DNA from: Cordylochernes scorpioides
Taxonomy: Eukaryota; Arthropoda; Arachnida; Pseudoscorpiones; Chernetidae
Direction: 5' to 3'
Assembly: GCA_030710605.1 (NCBI GenBank)
Contig: CP092871.1
Span: 68,113,941-68,177,940 of the forward strand
DNA: 64,000 nt
Part shown: positions 39,997 to 51,082 of the stretch, piece after piece
Position numbering within the stretch: the stretch's first letter is position 1
How the letters are laid out: each line of letters starts with the position of its first letter
Translations under genes and position numbers: made by a program
The notes under the pieces: generated by a model
Database searches by the model: none
The model's input: only the letters and a program-made list of their open reading frames with translations
What the model was told of the DNA's origin: nothing

Positions 39997-40159
39997 CAGT
40001 AGAACCTCCAAGAGAGGACACCTGTCCTCTATAAAGGACAGTTTTCACACCAAAATGACCTATTTTTCTATTTAGCAGCTCTCCGGTAAAAGGATACCTC
40101 TCCCTAAAAGACACTTTGGCTCTGAAACGTGGTGTCCTATACAGAGAGGTTTTCTACTC
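39997..40159. mobile_element. pogo/Tigger-like MITE
   Basis: CAGTAGAACCTCCAAGAGAGG at the left and GAGAGGTTTTCTACTC at the right, TA on both sides. Internal TCCTCTATAAAGGACAG and AAAGACACTTTGGCT match the MITE at 12748. It lies 15 bases from a Tc1-like element. Confidence 0.7.
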
Positions 40160-40174
40160 TATATGTATTTTATA

Positions 40175-41534
40175 CACAGTGCGTGACATTGAAAATGGAA
40201 TATCAAGAAAGAGGGAACAGAAAGTGATTAAACTTGACAGAGAGAGGAAGGAAGAAACAATAAGTGATTTTTATTTCAAAATGATAGTCATAATGCAGAG
40301 CGAGAACGGCGTCGGATCAGTAACAAGTAAGACCCTCTCGGACGGCATCGCCTAGGTAGAGAGTCAATCAGACTACAGATGGCGTCCTGAGGGATGGCTC
40401 TCCATTCCCTTTCAACCATTTGCCACAGTTCGTCTTCTGAACGCGGCTGAGGCAAGGCATGCAAACGGCGTCCAATAATGTCCCAGACGTGCTAGATTGG
40501 TGAGAGGTCAGCAGAGTACAGCGGCCAGGGAAGCATATGTACATCTTGCATAGCTTGTTGCCTAATGCGAGCAGTGTGCGGTCGGGCGTTATCCTGCTGA
40601 TAAAGGGTATTGGGTACCCCTGAAGGTAGGGGAGTGTCACCGGTCGCAGCACATCATTGTTGAGCCGTCATAGTGCCCTGAATACGAACTAAAGGTGATC
40701 TGGTATCATACGCGATTGCGCCCCAAACCCTAATTCCGCGTTGTTGCATGTTGGGACGTTCCACAAATGCTGTCGGATTGGAACTTTCTCCACGTCGACG
40801 CCACACGCGTACACGGCGACTATCACTGGACCAACAGAAGCGTGACTCATCTGATCATACGACCCTGTGCCATTCCGTCATCCACGTCGATTTAGCTCGG
40901 CACCATTCTTAACGTGGCGTATATTCAGTGGGGTCAAGGGCAGTCTTCTCGCCGGGCGACAAGCCATTAGCAACCAATCGACAGGAAATGGTTCTGGTCG
41001 AGATGGAATGATCTAGGGTGTCTTGCACATTTTTGCAGAGTAGAGTTACAAGGGGCATGTGGGTCCGCCACTTCTTGTCGAAGAAAACGTCGATCCACGC
41101 GTGCTGACGTCACACTGGCTGACTCATTTCCTTTTTCCAACCATCTTCTCCAGAGACGGTGCATCGTGGACGCATCCAGGTGCGTGTCAGCTTCGATTTG
41201 ACGTATAGACCAACCCGCCCTTTTCAGTCCGATCACCATGCCCCTCGTAAAAGCATCTATCTACTCGAACTGCCTCCGTTGACGACGGTCAGGCACTATC
41301 TGCTATTACATGTGTCTTTTGAAACAAGAACAAAATTTCTACGATGGTTTTTCTTTAGGAAATAACGGCACGAATACTGTCCTTTCTGCAAGTTCCTTTC
41401 CTTATATCTGATTCCAAGTGCGCACGAGAGCTGCGCATTTTACATTTACATAACTCGGTGAGGAGCGTCTACCCTGAAATTTGCATAATTTTCTGACCAC
41501 TCTTTCTTGGTGTTCCATTTTCATTGTCGCGTAG
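40175..41534 (-). mobile_element. Tc1-like DNA transposon, inactive
   Basis: About 1.36 kb with inverted ends: left CACAGTGCGTGACATTGAAA, and right CTACGCGACAATGAAAATGG when read in complement. Both continue with GAA-A-CAAGAAAGAG. TA flanks are at 40173-40174 and 41535-41536. The internal transposase is on the minus strand and broken. Confidence 0.78.
40353..41300 (-). pseudogene. Tc1-like transposase, frameshifted; catalytic Glu codon is a stop
   Basis: Minus-strand pieces in order are: GMVIGLKRAGWSIRQIEADT (paired-like HTH) from about 41242; VADPHAPCNSTLQ; SSDSRRVRVWRRRGE near 40825; IRVWGAIAYDTRSPLVRI near 40730; QQDNARPHTARI near 40600; and ADLSPI followed by TAG then HVWD near 40490. 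In Tc1-like DD34E enzymes SPI is followed by the catalytic Glu, so the stop sits on the key residue. Several frameshifts separate the pieces. Confidence 0.78.
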
Positions 41535-41969
41535 TATAAATGAATAAATGCGTGGAATGTTCTATTTTCCAAACAAAAACCCTTTAGTATTCTAAGGAAT
41601 CTTTTAATGAATCATCTCTATCTGTCTACATTTAAAACTCACCAGAAATTACGAGTACTCGTAACTAATCAAGGCTATCAACAAGGGAAAAAATCATTCG
41701 ATTTTGCATTATGAAATTGTGCAATTGTAATTCATTTGCAATCATTGATGACTACCACAGGATAAGTCTCTCGATACTTAAACAATGGTTGCCTGTAAAG
41801 TCGGTTTTACGGGCGAAGATTTTACGTGACAACGGTAGAATATTTATTGATATGAATATAATTAAATTGCACAATAGGAACAAGGAATTGAATGAAAATA
41901 AGAATTGCACAAATTTTAACTATAGAAATATATTTTGTTTACTAAAACATTGTACATGTAAACTTAAAC

Positions 41970-42520
41970 TTAACTAATTCCTATTTGAGTGATTTTGTTG
42001 AGGATAGGACGATGATAGGAGAAATATGAAATGAAAGGAAGTGTTTCTGCTGTAATGTGTCTTGCGAAAGTCAAGTCGATAGTTGTTCCTTTTAACGTAG
42101 TTGACTTAGAAACGTTTGATACGCAATCAAGATTATACGTATTTTTCATGAATTTAAGAAACGAGTTGTCAGGCTTTACGTTTTTGTTAAAATCACCACA
42201 CAGAAGAATCGGTATACTAGAATCAACTTGCACGAACGGTGGCACGTACTGGCTGTTGTGAATGTACGGACCGAGTCCTTGCCATAGTAACATTCCAATA
42301 TCCTGCATACTAGCTCCTGGATGAATATATACAGCACCGAGTATAAACTTGAAGCTAGTATTAGCGGCGAAGCAAGTAACTTCAGTCATGCACATGTCAC
42401 CCTTGGTTTTAATGACACGAGTTACGTCTGTAATCGCAACTTGGAACACTTCCGCCGTAGATGTCGATGATAATTTACGATAGATCGCCACTCCACCAGC
42501 CGCGTTGGTATTTGAAAATC
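41970..42520 (-). pseudogene. EEP endonuclease domain, possibly from a Helentron-type element
   Basis: Minus strand reads GGVAIYRKLSS, ILGAVYIHPGAS, ILLCGDFNKN (catalytic GDFN), TLKGTTIDLTFARHI and FISYFSYHRPIL (a His at the usual SDH place). This is an apurinic-like endonuclease without attached RT. EEP domains of this wording occur at the C-terminus of Helentron/Helitron-like proteins and also in LINEs. No helicase or RT was found nearby, so origin is uncertain. Stops bound the domain on both sides. Confidence 0.6.
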
Positions 42521-42539
42521 AAAACACTTATTCAGATCG

Positions 42540-42960
42540 AAGGTTCAAATTTTTGCTAAATAAATTTGAAATTAAATAAAATTTGTAATTGTAAATGATG
42601 AAGTTGAAAATTAAAACATTTACTTAAATTAGATGTTAAAATTCTTGCTCAACACAGTTTAAATAAAGTTTTCTTATATCTGCCACTTTTTCTTAATATT
42701 TGTAATTTTAAAGAATCAATTCGAAAATCAAAACATTTATTCAGATCGAAGGTTCAAATTTTTGCTAAATATAAATTTGAAACTATTTAAAATTTGTAAA
42801 ATAATAATTAATTAATTAATTAATTTTAAACTAATAATTTACTTAACACTATCAACATTTATCAATAGTATGACATAACCTATAAACTCAGTTTCTCAAC
42901 TTTTGTGTCAATCTAACAATTAATCAATCAATCATAGTTTACGATAATGAAATATCAGTG
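42540..42960. repeat. AT-rich local duplication
   Basis: The segment AAGGTTCAAATTTTTGCTAA with AAATTTGAAA downstream occurs at 42540-42590 and again at 42749-42800. An (AATT)n run lies at 42808-42828. No gene. Confidence 0.6.
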
Positions 42961-43099
42961 TACAATTATTTACCTTTATTGTTGTAGTTGTTGTAAATGA
43001 CGAATCTAAGCACTCCACATTTTCACTACAGACACAGCTGACGATACTTTAACCACACGTGTGAACTTGTATTATGACGCTTTCTTGTTTTTCCAACGC

Positions 43100-43500
43100 C
43101 AAGAACGTTCGAGAAAGACAAAGACAGAGACAAGCATGCGCCGATTCAATGCGCCTAATTCTCTAGCGCTGCGCGCGCAGCTGCGCGCGCAGCACTCTCG
43201 TTCGATGACTCATCGTAACGTTACCGGGCGTTACACTTTTTCATAAGTGACTCCCAGCCGCAACCTAATTTAAGACGTTGTCACGTCAAAAAACTAAAAT
43301 TACAGACCATTTTACTTCCATAGTTAATTTGTATAGTTATGTTGAATACTTTGATTTCCTTTTCATTTTCCCTTCTCTCCTTTGTTTATGTTTTTTTTTC
43401 CTTTATTCCATGAAATTGATGTATGGCGAGTCCTTACAGGACGTAAATGTCCTAATAAAGCTGTTGTTGTATATGGATCAAATACATACTTTTTAAATCT
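43100..43500. other. GC palindrome and LINE-like 3' tail
   Basis: GCTGCGCGCGCAGCTGCGCG, continuing CGCAGC, is a 26-base GC-only palindrome/tandem at about 43171-43196. Downstream, GTCCTAATAAAGCTGTTGTTG at 43448-43468 has the form of a LINE 3' end with a TTG tail. No coding sequence supports this. Confidence 0.4.
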
Positions 43501-44162
43501 ATTATGTTCAATTTATAACCCAATGACACTCAACCTCTGGTTCACTAGCTGGTATGTTTGACTCTCTACTATTGGGAATTAATTTAAATTCGTTACGTTC
43601 GCTATTTTCTTTGTTCCTTTTAGCGGGGTGCTTCACAGTATATACGAGTATATATAAAATTAAAATATATATTAAACAACTATTATAAAAAACACTTAAG
43701 AGAATTTATGAGTTATCTAGAAACACACAGAAAATATCAATAATGCAGCGTATAAACGTTAAGATGAGGCTTTCCCGTCTGATTACAACTACATTCTAGA
43801 GGTCATTGGCACCCGCAACTAACCTCCTGGCTTGTGATAGTTTACCCATGTAACCATTGAACAAGTTTAAAGAGTGAGAAAATTATGAAAGCAAGTAATA
43901 TGTTAGCTATAACTGCAATTCGGATTCCAAAGACAATTTTAAAATATTCCAAACTTCCAGTTTATTTAGGCCTCGAGAAGTGTTGAGTCGCCAAAGGAAG
44001 AAGACGAAGAGCCTTGAAGATCTTGCTTGCTTGAAGTGGCAATGGCTTGGATCAGATGTCTTTACAACCACATTATGTACAGAACCAACCTTTATTGAAC
44101 AACACCTAGAATAGACATCTGATCCAGAACCAAAGCCACCTTGCTTGATGATGAACCTGAAG

Positions 44163-44780
44163 ATGACAAGCGACGACGGAGTCCCAGCACGGCGCGACGA
44201 CGCACTCCCGATTCTCAACACGGCGACGACGGAGTCCCAGCACGGGCGCGACGACGCACTCCCGATTCTCAACACGGCGACGACGGAGTCCCAGCACGGC
44301 ACGACGACGGAGTCCCGATTCCCAACACGGCGACGACGGAGTCCCAGCACGGCACGACGACGGAGTCCCGATTCCCAACACGGCGACGACGGAGTCCCAG
44401 CACGGCGCGACGACGCACTCCCGATTCTCAACACGGCGACGACGGAGTCCCAGCACGGCACGACGACGGAGTCCCGATTCTCAACACGGCGACGACGGAG
44501 TCCCAGCACGGCACGACGACGGAGTCCCGATTCCCAACACGGCGACGACGGAGTCCCAGCACGGAGTGAAGACGGAGTCCCAGCACGGCGCGACGACGGA
44601 GTCTCAGCACGGCGCGACGACGCACTCCCGATTCTCAACACGGCGACGACGGAGTCCCAGCACGGCACGACGACGGAGTCCCGATTCTCAACACGGCGAC
44701 GGCGGAGTCCCGATTTCCAGCACGGCAACGACGGAGTCCCGATTTCCAGCACGGCAACGACGGAGTCCCGATTCCCAAAA
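44163..44780. repeat. GC-rich minisatellite, ~53-bp unit
   Basis: About eleven tandem units built from CGACGACGGAGTCCCAGCAC and GACTCCCGATTC-CAACACGG blocks. The unit has two half-types (AGTCCCAGCACGGC and A/ACTCCCGATTC). The unit length is about 53 bases, with local variants. Because the unit lacks stops in most frames and its length is not a multiple of three, long open frames arise on both strands. They are not taken as genes. Confidence 0.85.
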
Positions 44781-45368
44781 AGGAATCTTAACGAAAAATC
44801 CATTTTGAGCAATTCCACTACGTTGTCCAAGAATGGATGAGATCGGACTGGTTGGTTGAGTGGATCCGTGCAGCTGGAGCCAGGTACAGAGGGCAGTTCC
44901 AGACAGATCGTCCGAGGACTTCATCAAACAAACACAACTAGGAATTTTTCCAAGCTAACAACCCCATTGTTGCCATATTGAATTTTAACGGCCTCAGTAA
45001 AAGTTGACATCTAGTACTAAGGCTGATAAACAACAAAATTATGTTATTCAAATTTCCGGAAAAATCTTGTAAAGTTTAATTTCTATATGATGATCATCAA
45101 TATTCAAATTTTATTTTTCATTAGACATTACGGACGTTATTTTAACGTTATGCTCAAAATATTCTCCTCCTTTTTAGTAACAAAAGAAATCTTCGCTCAT
45201 ATGAAAATTCTTTATTTTTCACAGCTTTTCTGTGAGCATCATACACAAACTCTCGTCATGATTGAAAATAATTTGAAATTAATCAGGCATAGTATATATA
45301 ATACTTTTAATGCATAAATATTTACAATATTACAGCGGTATGGTATGTTAAACTGGCGAAACCGCTGG

Positions 45369-45436
45369 GAGGATTCACCACTGATGAGCCAGGCGCTCCC
45401 ATAATTTTATTGTTGCATTAAGGGCAGTAGAAAATA
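45369..45436 (+). repeat. Dispersed repeat with CTGATGAGCCAGG, copy 2
   Basis: GGGAGGATTCACCACTGATG, AGCCAGGCGCTCCC and GGGCAGTAGAAAAT match 11741-11822. Hairpin GGGAG/CTCCC encloses the CTGATGA motif. Confidence 0.5.
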
Positions 45437-45750
45437 GTTTTAATGCGCGTCAGAAAAGGTTTATAATTCTTATAACAGATGGCGCGCTAATGCACCGAAT
45501 AAATATTTGGTTAAAACGTAATTTTAAATACAAAGTTTACAATGAGACGGCCACCATGAAACATATAGAAATTGGCGGCCAGATATCATGCTAATGCCAT
45601 TTAGGTGCTATCTAACCAGGCCCCAGTCAAATACATTATTTACCTAACCAACTTATTATTAGTGTGATAAAACACTTAGGTCGTGCAACGAATCGGTCTA
45701 GAATGACAGCAAGTTCCTATTAAAGAGTTTTACTTTTCACTATCCCATAC

Positions 45751-45775
45751 ACACACACACACAAAAGCCTTTATT
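45751..45775 (-). repeat. (AC)n with adjacent AATAAAGGC on the minus strand
   Basis: Minus strand reads TGTCTCAATAAAGGCTTTTG and then (TG)n. A polyadenylation-type AATAAA next to a dinucleotide repeat resembles the 3' junction of LINE copy 2. Only suggestive. Confidence 0.35.
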
Positions 45776-45932
45776 GAGACACACTGGTCCCACAGAGGAT
45801 TCTCCCCGAGATTACACACATATATACAACATAACAACAAAAGCCCCCATTAAGACCCAAAGTCTTACAAAAGACTCGACTGCAGTATCCAAGAAGCAAA
45901 TAGATAAAGAAGTGAACAAAAAAGTAATTAAA

Positions 45933-45940
<8 letters not shown>

Positions 45941-45984
<44 letters not shown>
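45941..45984. repeat. (AT)22 microsatellite
   Basis: Uninterrupted AT dinucleotide run preceded by an A run. It is followed by TGTGACAATATAGTGG. Confidence 0.95.
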
Positions 45985-45987
<3 letters not shown>

Positions 45988-46654
45988 ACAATATAGTGGT
46001 AATAATGTGGTGGGGAAAGGGAAATAATCACGCCACAAATTGGTAGAGGAATTTGGAAGCCATCCGAGAGAGAGAGGTAGTGCGAGGGGATGCCACCGCT
46101 GAACTGTTTGTGTTCCACGCCCCCAGCAACTGTCCAAAAATGGTCCCCAGGTGTTGACGGACGGGCCCCATTTGCCGCCCCTTTGGAATGTCGCTGCTGT
46201 CTCAATTGACCGGACTTTACATCCCATCTCTCTCTGGGATGGCTCTAGGTTTGTTTTATTATTCCTGGAAGAGTATATATTATGACATATGGCCCCCGTT
46301 GAAGAAGGCTGAACATGGTTTGAGTATACTTAAAGCTGGAGAAGCCAGGAATATAGAAAATAATTTTACAGTTGAAATTAGTTAAGGTAATGGTGACATA
46401 GTTTTATGTAAATAAAATATTGTATAGTACACAAGTAAATATTATTTACAAGCAGTTTTACAACACCGGAGGGTTTGATATTTATGGGGAATTTTGAAAA
46501 TATCAAGGTTATAAAATGCTATATACAACAAAATCTAATGTACTATATGGGAAATGACATTGAGGAGTGTGAACAAGGAGAACGGGAGTCACAAACACAT
46601 GATGAAATTCTGGAGATCATTAAGGCTGGGGAACTCTACACTTTAAGCTATTTT

Positions 46655-47010
46655 TCAGGCGGACATGGCAAGGGGAAACTTGTCATGGGCTTTCTATGCT
46701 ATAGGTGTAGAGTACGAGAAATGAGATTGAGGTTGGCAATTGTGTGAGCTCAGGACTGAGGTAAATATAAAACTACATACAATGTTAGAACCTCGGCGAA
46801 CAGAGCGAGGGGAAACTTGCCCTGGGCCATTCTACCTTATCTATGCAGTTGCTTGTGTAGCGAGTCCGAGGGGAAAAGTCCCGTGTGTAGGTGAGGAAGT
46901 CGAATGGACTTATATTTAATTTTCGAAGATAAAATAGTTCTAGATGCAAAGGTAGAATATAGGCGGACAGAGTAAGGGGAAACTTACCCTGGGCCTTTCT
47001 ACCTTAATTA
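46655..47010. repeat. Three degenerate copies of a ~45-bp motif
   Basis: GGCGGACA-GGCAAGGGGAAACTT near 46660, GGCGAACAGAGCGAGGGGAA near 46792 and GGCGGACAGAGTAAGGGGAA near 46962. Each is followed by ACTTGCCCTGGGCC-TTCTAC-like sequence. It lies on the 3' side of the gypsy integrase below and may be its LTR/UTR. Confidence 0.55.
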
Positions 47011-47048
47011 TTTAGATACTACTGGGTTCGTAAAGTCTCGTTGTCAGG

Positions 47049-48430
47049 TTAGTAATTGGTAAAGATTTCAGGGGATAAGCGGTTCAAATATCTTTGATCA
47101 TCTTGATTGTAAGTGTAGTCATGTTGCTTTCGTGAGTTAATAGCTGTTTTAGTATGGATTAGAGTGTGATTGAAGTGTTTATATGGGAAATTGAAGGTAT
47201 TTTTAGGTTGGTCTCGATCATTTACGGGCGGTGAAATAAATTGTTCATTTTTCGTATAGTGTTTTAATTTGTTGACATGAATTGTATCTGTCTCACGACT
47301 TAGGGGTCGATTGGAGCGGTTGATCCGTACGATTTGAGGGGAAATTATCTCCAGTATTTCATAAGGTTCTGAGAAGAAAGGTGCCAGTTTACCGGTATCT
47401 GGATGGTGGTATGTTTTTGCCAAAACGAGATCGCCTACTTCAAAATCGGAAGCTCTATGTGTTTGGTCGAATCTCGCTTTGTCGCGTAAGTGTCGTTCGT
47501 GTGTCCTTTGATAGGCCAATTCTCTGGCGTCGTCGATTTTTGGGTAGTTTTGTACATGCTCGGATAGTTTTAGCGGGAAACTACCTAACAAAAGGTATGA
47601 CGGTGGAAACCCGGTCACAGAATGTGGGGTATGGTTATAAGCCTGAAGGACCTGAGGTAGTAGTTTGGTCCAGGCCATCTTAGGTTGTTGGAGGCGCAAC
47701 AGTTTAAGTTTGCCAGTAATCGTGGCGTTTAGTCGTTCACTTAATCCGTTGGCCTGAGGGTTGTTGCTTGTCGTGATAAGTTGGCCAATGTTATGTCTAA
47801 TCAAAAATCTACGAAATTTCGGAGAGGTGAAGGCAGGAGCCCTATCCGTCAAAAGTCGTTTAGGAGAACCAAACTGCATCACCTTTTTAATCACTTGGGT
47901 ATAGGTGAGAATGCTGGTGGACCGCGATGGAAATGCCCACGCGTACCGTGTGGCATGGTCCACTACGACATGTAAGAAGGTCTGAGAATTTCCATATTTC
48001 GCGAATCCAGAAATAGTATCTAGTGACACTAGTTCGTACGGCAGGACAGCTGGGGGGAGTTGTCCCAATTCTCCGTAGATAGGTCCTTTTGGTGGTTTGA
48101 CTAATTGGCATACTGAACAGGTTCTTACATGTGTCCTGATGTCATTTGTCATGCCGTCCCAATAGTATTGGGCTGCGATCAGTCTGGTCATCTGCGAAAT
48201 GCCGGGGTGATTGAAATCGCGATGGGCTCGTTGTAGTAGGGTGCCACGGAGTGATGGTGGAACAATTATTTTAGTGACACCCCGTCGTGTGATGGTCATA
48301 AGGTCCTTGTCATTGAAGATATACCTTGTGTCCCTCCGTAATTCGCCCTGATGATCTTTTATTTGACCTGTGGATAGAAATCCGCAGAAAGGGTTATATT
48401 CTATGCTACGTGATGCAATGGTGTAATAGG
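47049..48430 (-). pseudogene. Ty3/gypsy integrase, N-terminally truncated polyprotein
   Basis: An open minus-strand frame of about 460 codons. It has an H2C2 zinc finger (HRDFNHPGISQM...CSVCQLVK), then the catalytic core with VSLDTISGF, LLTDRAPAF (Arg where Gly is usual after TD) and NPQANGLSERLN. The C-terminal part DFEVGDLVLAKTYH and LAPFFSEPYEIL is the GPY/F-type tail; no chromodomain is seen. Upstream RT and RNase H are missing, cut at about 48430 where a LINE 3' fragment begins in opposite orientation. The integrase frame itself has no stops. Confidence 0.82.
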
Positions 48431-49335
48431 AATAAATTATCAATAAGCCCAGAGAAAACGAATTTACTTTACTTACATAATAAATCTAAAGTTCCAATTG
48501 AAATATCGAATATTATTTTAAACCCAGTAGATCAAGTTAAGATATTAGGCATAAAATTTTCAAATCATAGAATAAAAAAAGAAGATTAATTTTACCCCTC
48601 ATATCAACGACATTTTGTGCAGGATCGTAAGAATGAAAAATTTTCTGTTTTCACTATGTGGAAAGATGTGGGGATTAAATACTAAACAAAGAATAATTTT
48701 GTATAAAACAATTATCAGGCCAGTTCTTACATATGGTTCAGAAATATGGTACAGGTTTATAAATAGTCGATGCAAAAAACTAAATTCTACTCAATATCAA
48801 ATTCTTCTTTGGGTGAGTAGAGCCTACAAAACTACATCTTCCAACTGTGTCCATAGTCTTGCGAACATCCCCCTTCTCACAGATTATATTGAATCTAAAA
48901 TTATTAAATATGATTTGGCTCATCTTTCAATAGAGGATCAAAATACTTATAAACCACATTCTCCAAGTATAATTGGATCATTTTTAAGTGCAAAAATAAA
49001 TGAATTATTTCTAAAAACAAATGAACCGTTTGGAATTCCAACATATTTCCGCTCCAATTTTTATATTACCCAGTTTATAACAAACCATGGAAATTTTAAT
49101 AGTTTTTATCAAAAATTGGCGCGATTGAAGACTCTAGCTGTCATTGTGGCAACGAATTCCAGGACTCGAGACACCTACTGCTGGAATGCCCACTCTTCTT
49201 CACCGCTAGACAACAGACAATAAATAAGGTGGTAGATCTATATCAATTTGTAAATAACAGAGAGAATTATCATAAGTTTAACTATTTTTGTAAATATATT
49301 CATGATTTTCTTTCAAACCTGAAAGGTTCAGGTTC
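48430..49335 (+). pseudogene. LINE ORF2 C-terminal part (RT thumb to CCHC), frameshifted
   Basis: Starts WCNRNKLSISPEKTNLLYL, the block after the YADD box in Jockey/R1/I-group RTs, then KILGIKF. After a stop near 48587 a second frame from 48615 reads QRIILYKTIIRPVLTYGSEIW and the thumb region. A frameshift near 49140 moves to CHCGNEFQDSRHLLLECPLF, a CCHC-like region. The palm with YADD is absent. The fragment ends next to a Helitron 5' end at 49340. Confidence 0.75.
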
Positions 49336-49339
49336 CTAA

Positions 49340-49617
49340 TCTACTTATATATTTGCCTTATTCTGTCTGTTTGTCTGAAGCTCACGGATGGGATTTTTCA
49401 TAACCATCGGTGGTTCAGTGGTAGAATGCTCGCCTGCCACGCGGGCGGCCCGGGTTCGATTCCCGGCCGATGCATTTTTTTTTTTTTACAATTTTTAAAA
49501 CTTATTTATATATTATACAAGAATGACATCCACGGCGCCAATTTATAATTGTAACGAATAGTATTTGAATAAAAGCATTTAATCGGGTAAAACCCGGGCG
49601 TTGCCCGGGTCATTCGT
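49340..49617 (+). mobile_element. Short Helitron carrying a tRNA-Gly gene
   Basis: Begins TCTACTTATATATTTGCC after A, the same 5' end as the complete element at 59036. A tRNA-Gly follows at 49404-49474. The 3' part has CACGGCGCCAATTTATAATT, the CCCGGGCGTTGCCCGGG hairpin and TCATTCGT. The expected CTAG is missing (TCATTCGTATA), so the last few bases are altered. Confidence 0.72.
49404..49474 (+). tRNA. tRNA-Gly (anticodon GCC)
   Basis: 71 bases fold as a cloverleaf: acceptor CCATCGG/CCGATGC (first pair mismatched), anticodon stem CTCGC/GCGGG with loop CTGCCAC (GCC at 49436-49438), T arm CCGGG/CCCGG with loop TTCGATT. A box TGGTTCAGTGG and B box GGTTCGATTCC are intact. A run of T follows at 49475 and can end Pol III transcription. 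The only clear defect is C for G at position 1. It lies inside a short Helitron. Confidence 0.85.
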
Positions 49618-49919
49618 ATATAATAATTGTATAAACGAATGCAAGACAAAATCACCGCGAATGTTTCTTTTTTTTTTAAGGCAATTTATTTTTAAGGCAA
49701 TTATCGTTATTTATCGTTAATTTTTGTTTCGATTTTATTGAGAAAAAAAAACGATATGGTGCCTTTAAAAATGATCTTTATTACTATGCAGTTTTCTATT
49801 TAGTCAATATACCTAAGTTCATGTTGCAAATGTAATTATCTCTATCGATTTAGTAGGTGAAATGCAAAAATAAAATCGACATGATGAAATCTTTATGAAA
49901 ATTCACATTTTTATTTTTA

Positions 49920-50172
49920 TATTTTCAAGACACACACAGTTTGGGGCGGGACGTTTCACAAGAGAGACATCCACGGCGCCAATTTATAATTGTAACGAAT
50001 AGTATTTTAATTAAAACATTTAAAAAACACACAGTTTGGAACGGGACGTTTCACAAGAGTGACATCCATGGCGCCAATTTATAATTGTAACGAATAGTAT
50101 TTGAATTAAAACGTTTTTAAAATATATACGCACTCGGGTAAAACCCGGGCGTTGCCCGGGCCATTCGTCTAG
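49920..50172 (+). mobile_element. Helitron 3' part with internal tandem duplication
   Basis: Ends CCCGGGCGTTGCCCGGG hairpin, CCATTCGT, CTAG at 50172, with T after. Two copies of a ~90-bp block (CACACAGTTTGG, CGGGACGTTTCACAAGAG, GGCGCCAATTTATAATTG) lie at 49935-50020 and 50025-50112. The 5' end was not found. Confidence 0.7.
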
Positions 50173-50184
50173 TATATATATATA

Positions 50185-51002
50185 TGTGATGATTTAAGAC
50201 CATGGAATTGTTGTAAATAGTCTAGATATCTACTACCACATGTTCCACCCCATGACTGTATATAACTTCTTATGTACTGCACATAGAAAGCCTCAACTAA
50301 CATCAATCTGTACCGCGTAAGAATCTAATAAAGTATCGCAACTGTACAGATAGAAGAAATGGAGACTAACAGGAGAAGATTAAGGTTAAAACTAATCAGG
50401 CTTAGGTGAGAGTAGAAGTCAAGCCTAAGAAGTAGGCCTAGAAGAGAGCCCGACTATTAATAAAGTCACAGTTAACCTTCTGACCCCGGAAACCCTGCGA
50501 GCTAAGTTTAAGCCAATATTTCCTGACAGGACCGGTGGTATCTGGTGACCGCAAAAGCTATAAAAGTAGAGAGACGCCCAATATTTCCGGAACAAGACCG
50601 GACGTATCTTCCATCAAAGAAAGCCGCAAGGCCAATTAGAGAAGACCATACCTAAGTAGGTCAACCAATAGCCAGCGGCCACGTGGCATGGTCCCGCCAA
50701 TTGGGAAAGAATCACCTAAATAGGTCAACCAATTAGAAAGAAGAAAGGTCTTGGTGTTAAATCGAGAACCTAGAATAGTTAGTATACGCTTGGCTCTCAA
50801 CAAGGTAACACTTGCTCTAAAGATCTCCCTCTCTCCTCATCCCATTCCTTCTTGACGTCAGACGCTTTTAGTGGAATCTCTGTTTGTTTATTTCACCTTT
50901 GGCCCAGCTGTGTCGCCTTCCACCACGACTGCACGGTAGAGTTGACATCGAGGTTCGTCTAGCATCAGGTAACACTGGTCCCAGAGGTCCCAAGATATCA
51001 CA
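50185..51002 (+). repeat. 5' LTR, 818 bp
   Basis: Identical in length to the 3' LTR. It contains repeated CCTAAGTAGGTCAACCAAT / CCTAAATAGGTCAACCAAT promoter-like motifs at 50652 and 50713, and AATATTTCC-GGA motifs at 50516 and 50582. The end CACA is followed by GACTCCCCCGCCC, the probable primer-binding region. Confidence 0.9.
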
Positions 51003-51082
51003 GACTCCCCCGCCCGAAGAGTCGACAGGATAGTGGACGCCAAGGTACAAGTAAGCAAGTAGACCACTGTCTGTACAGAAAG

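Noticed and set aside
43907-44840. Long Arg/Ser-rich open frames on both strands over the minisatellite
   Set aside because: They come from tandem 53-bp units lacking stop codons, occur in several frames at once and have no domain or start context.
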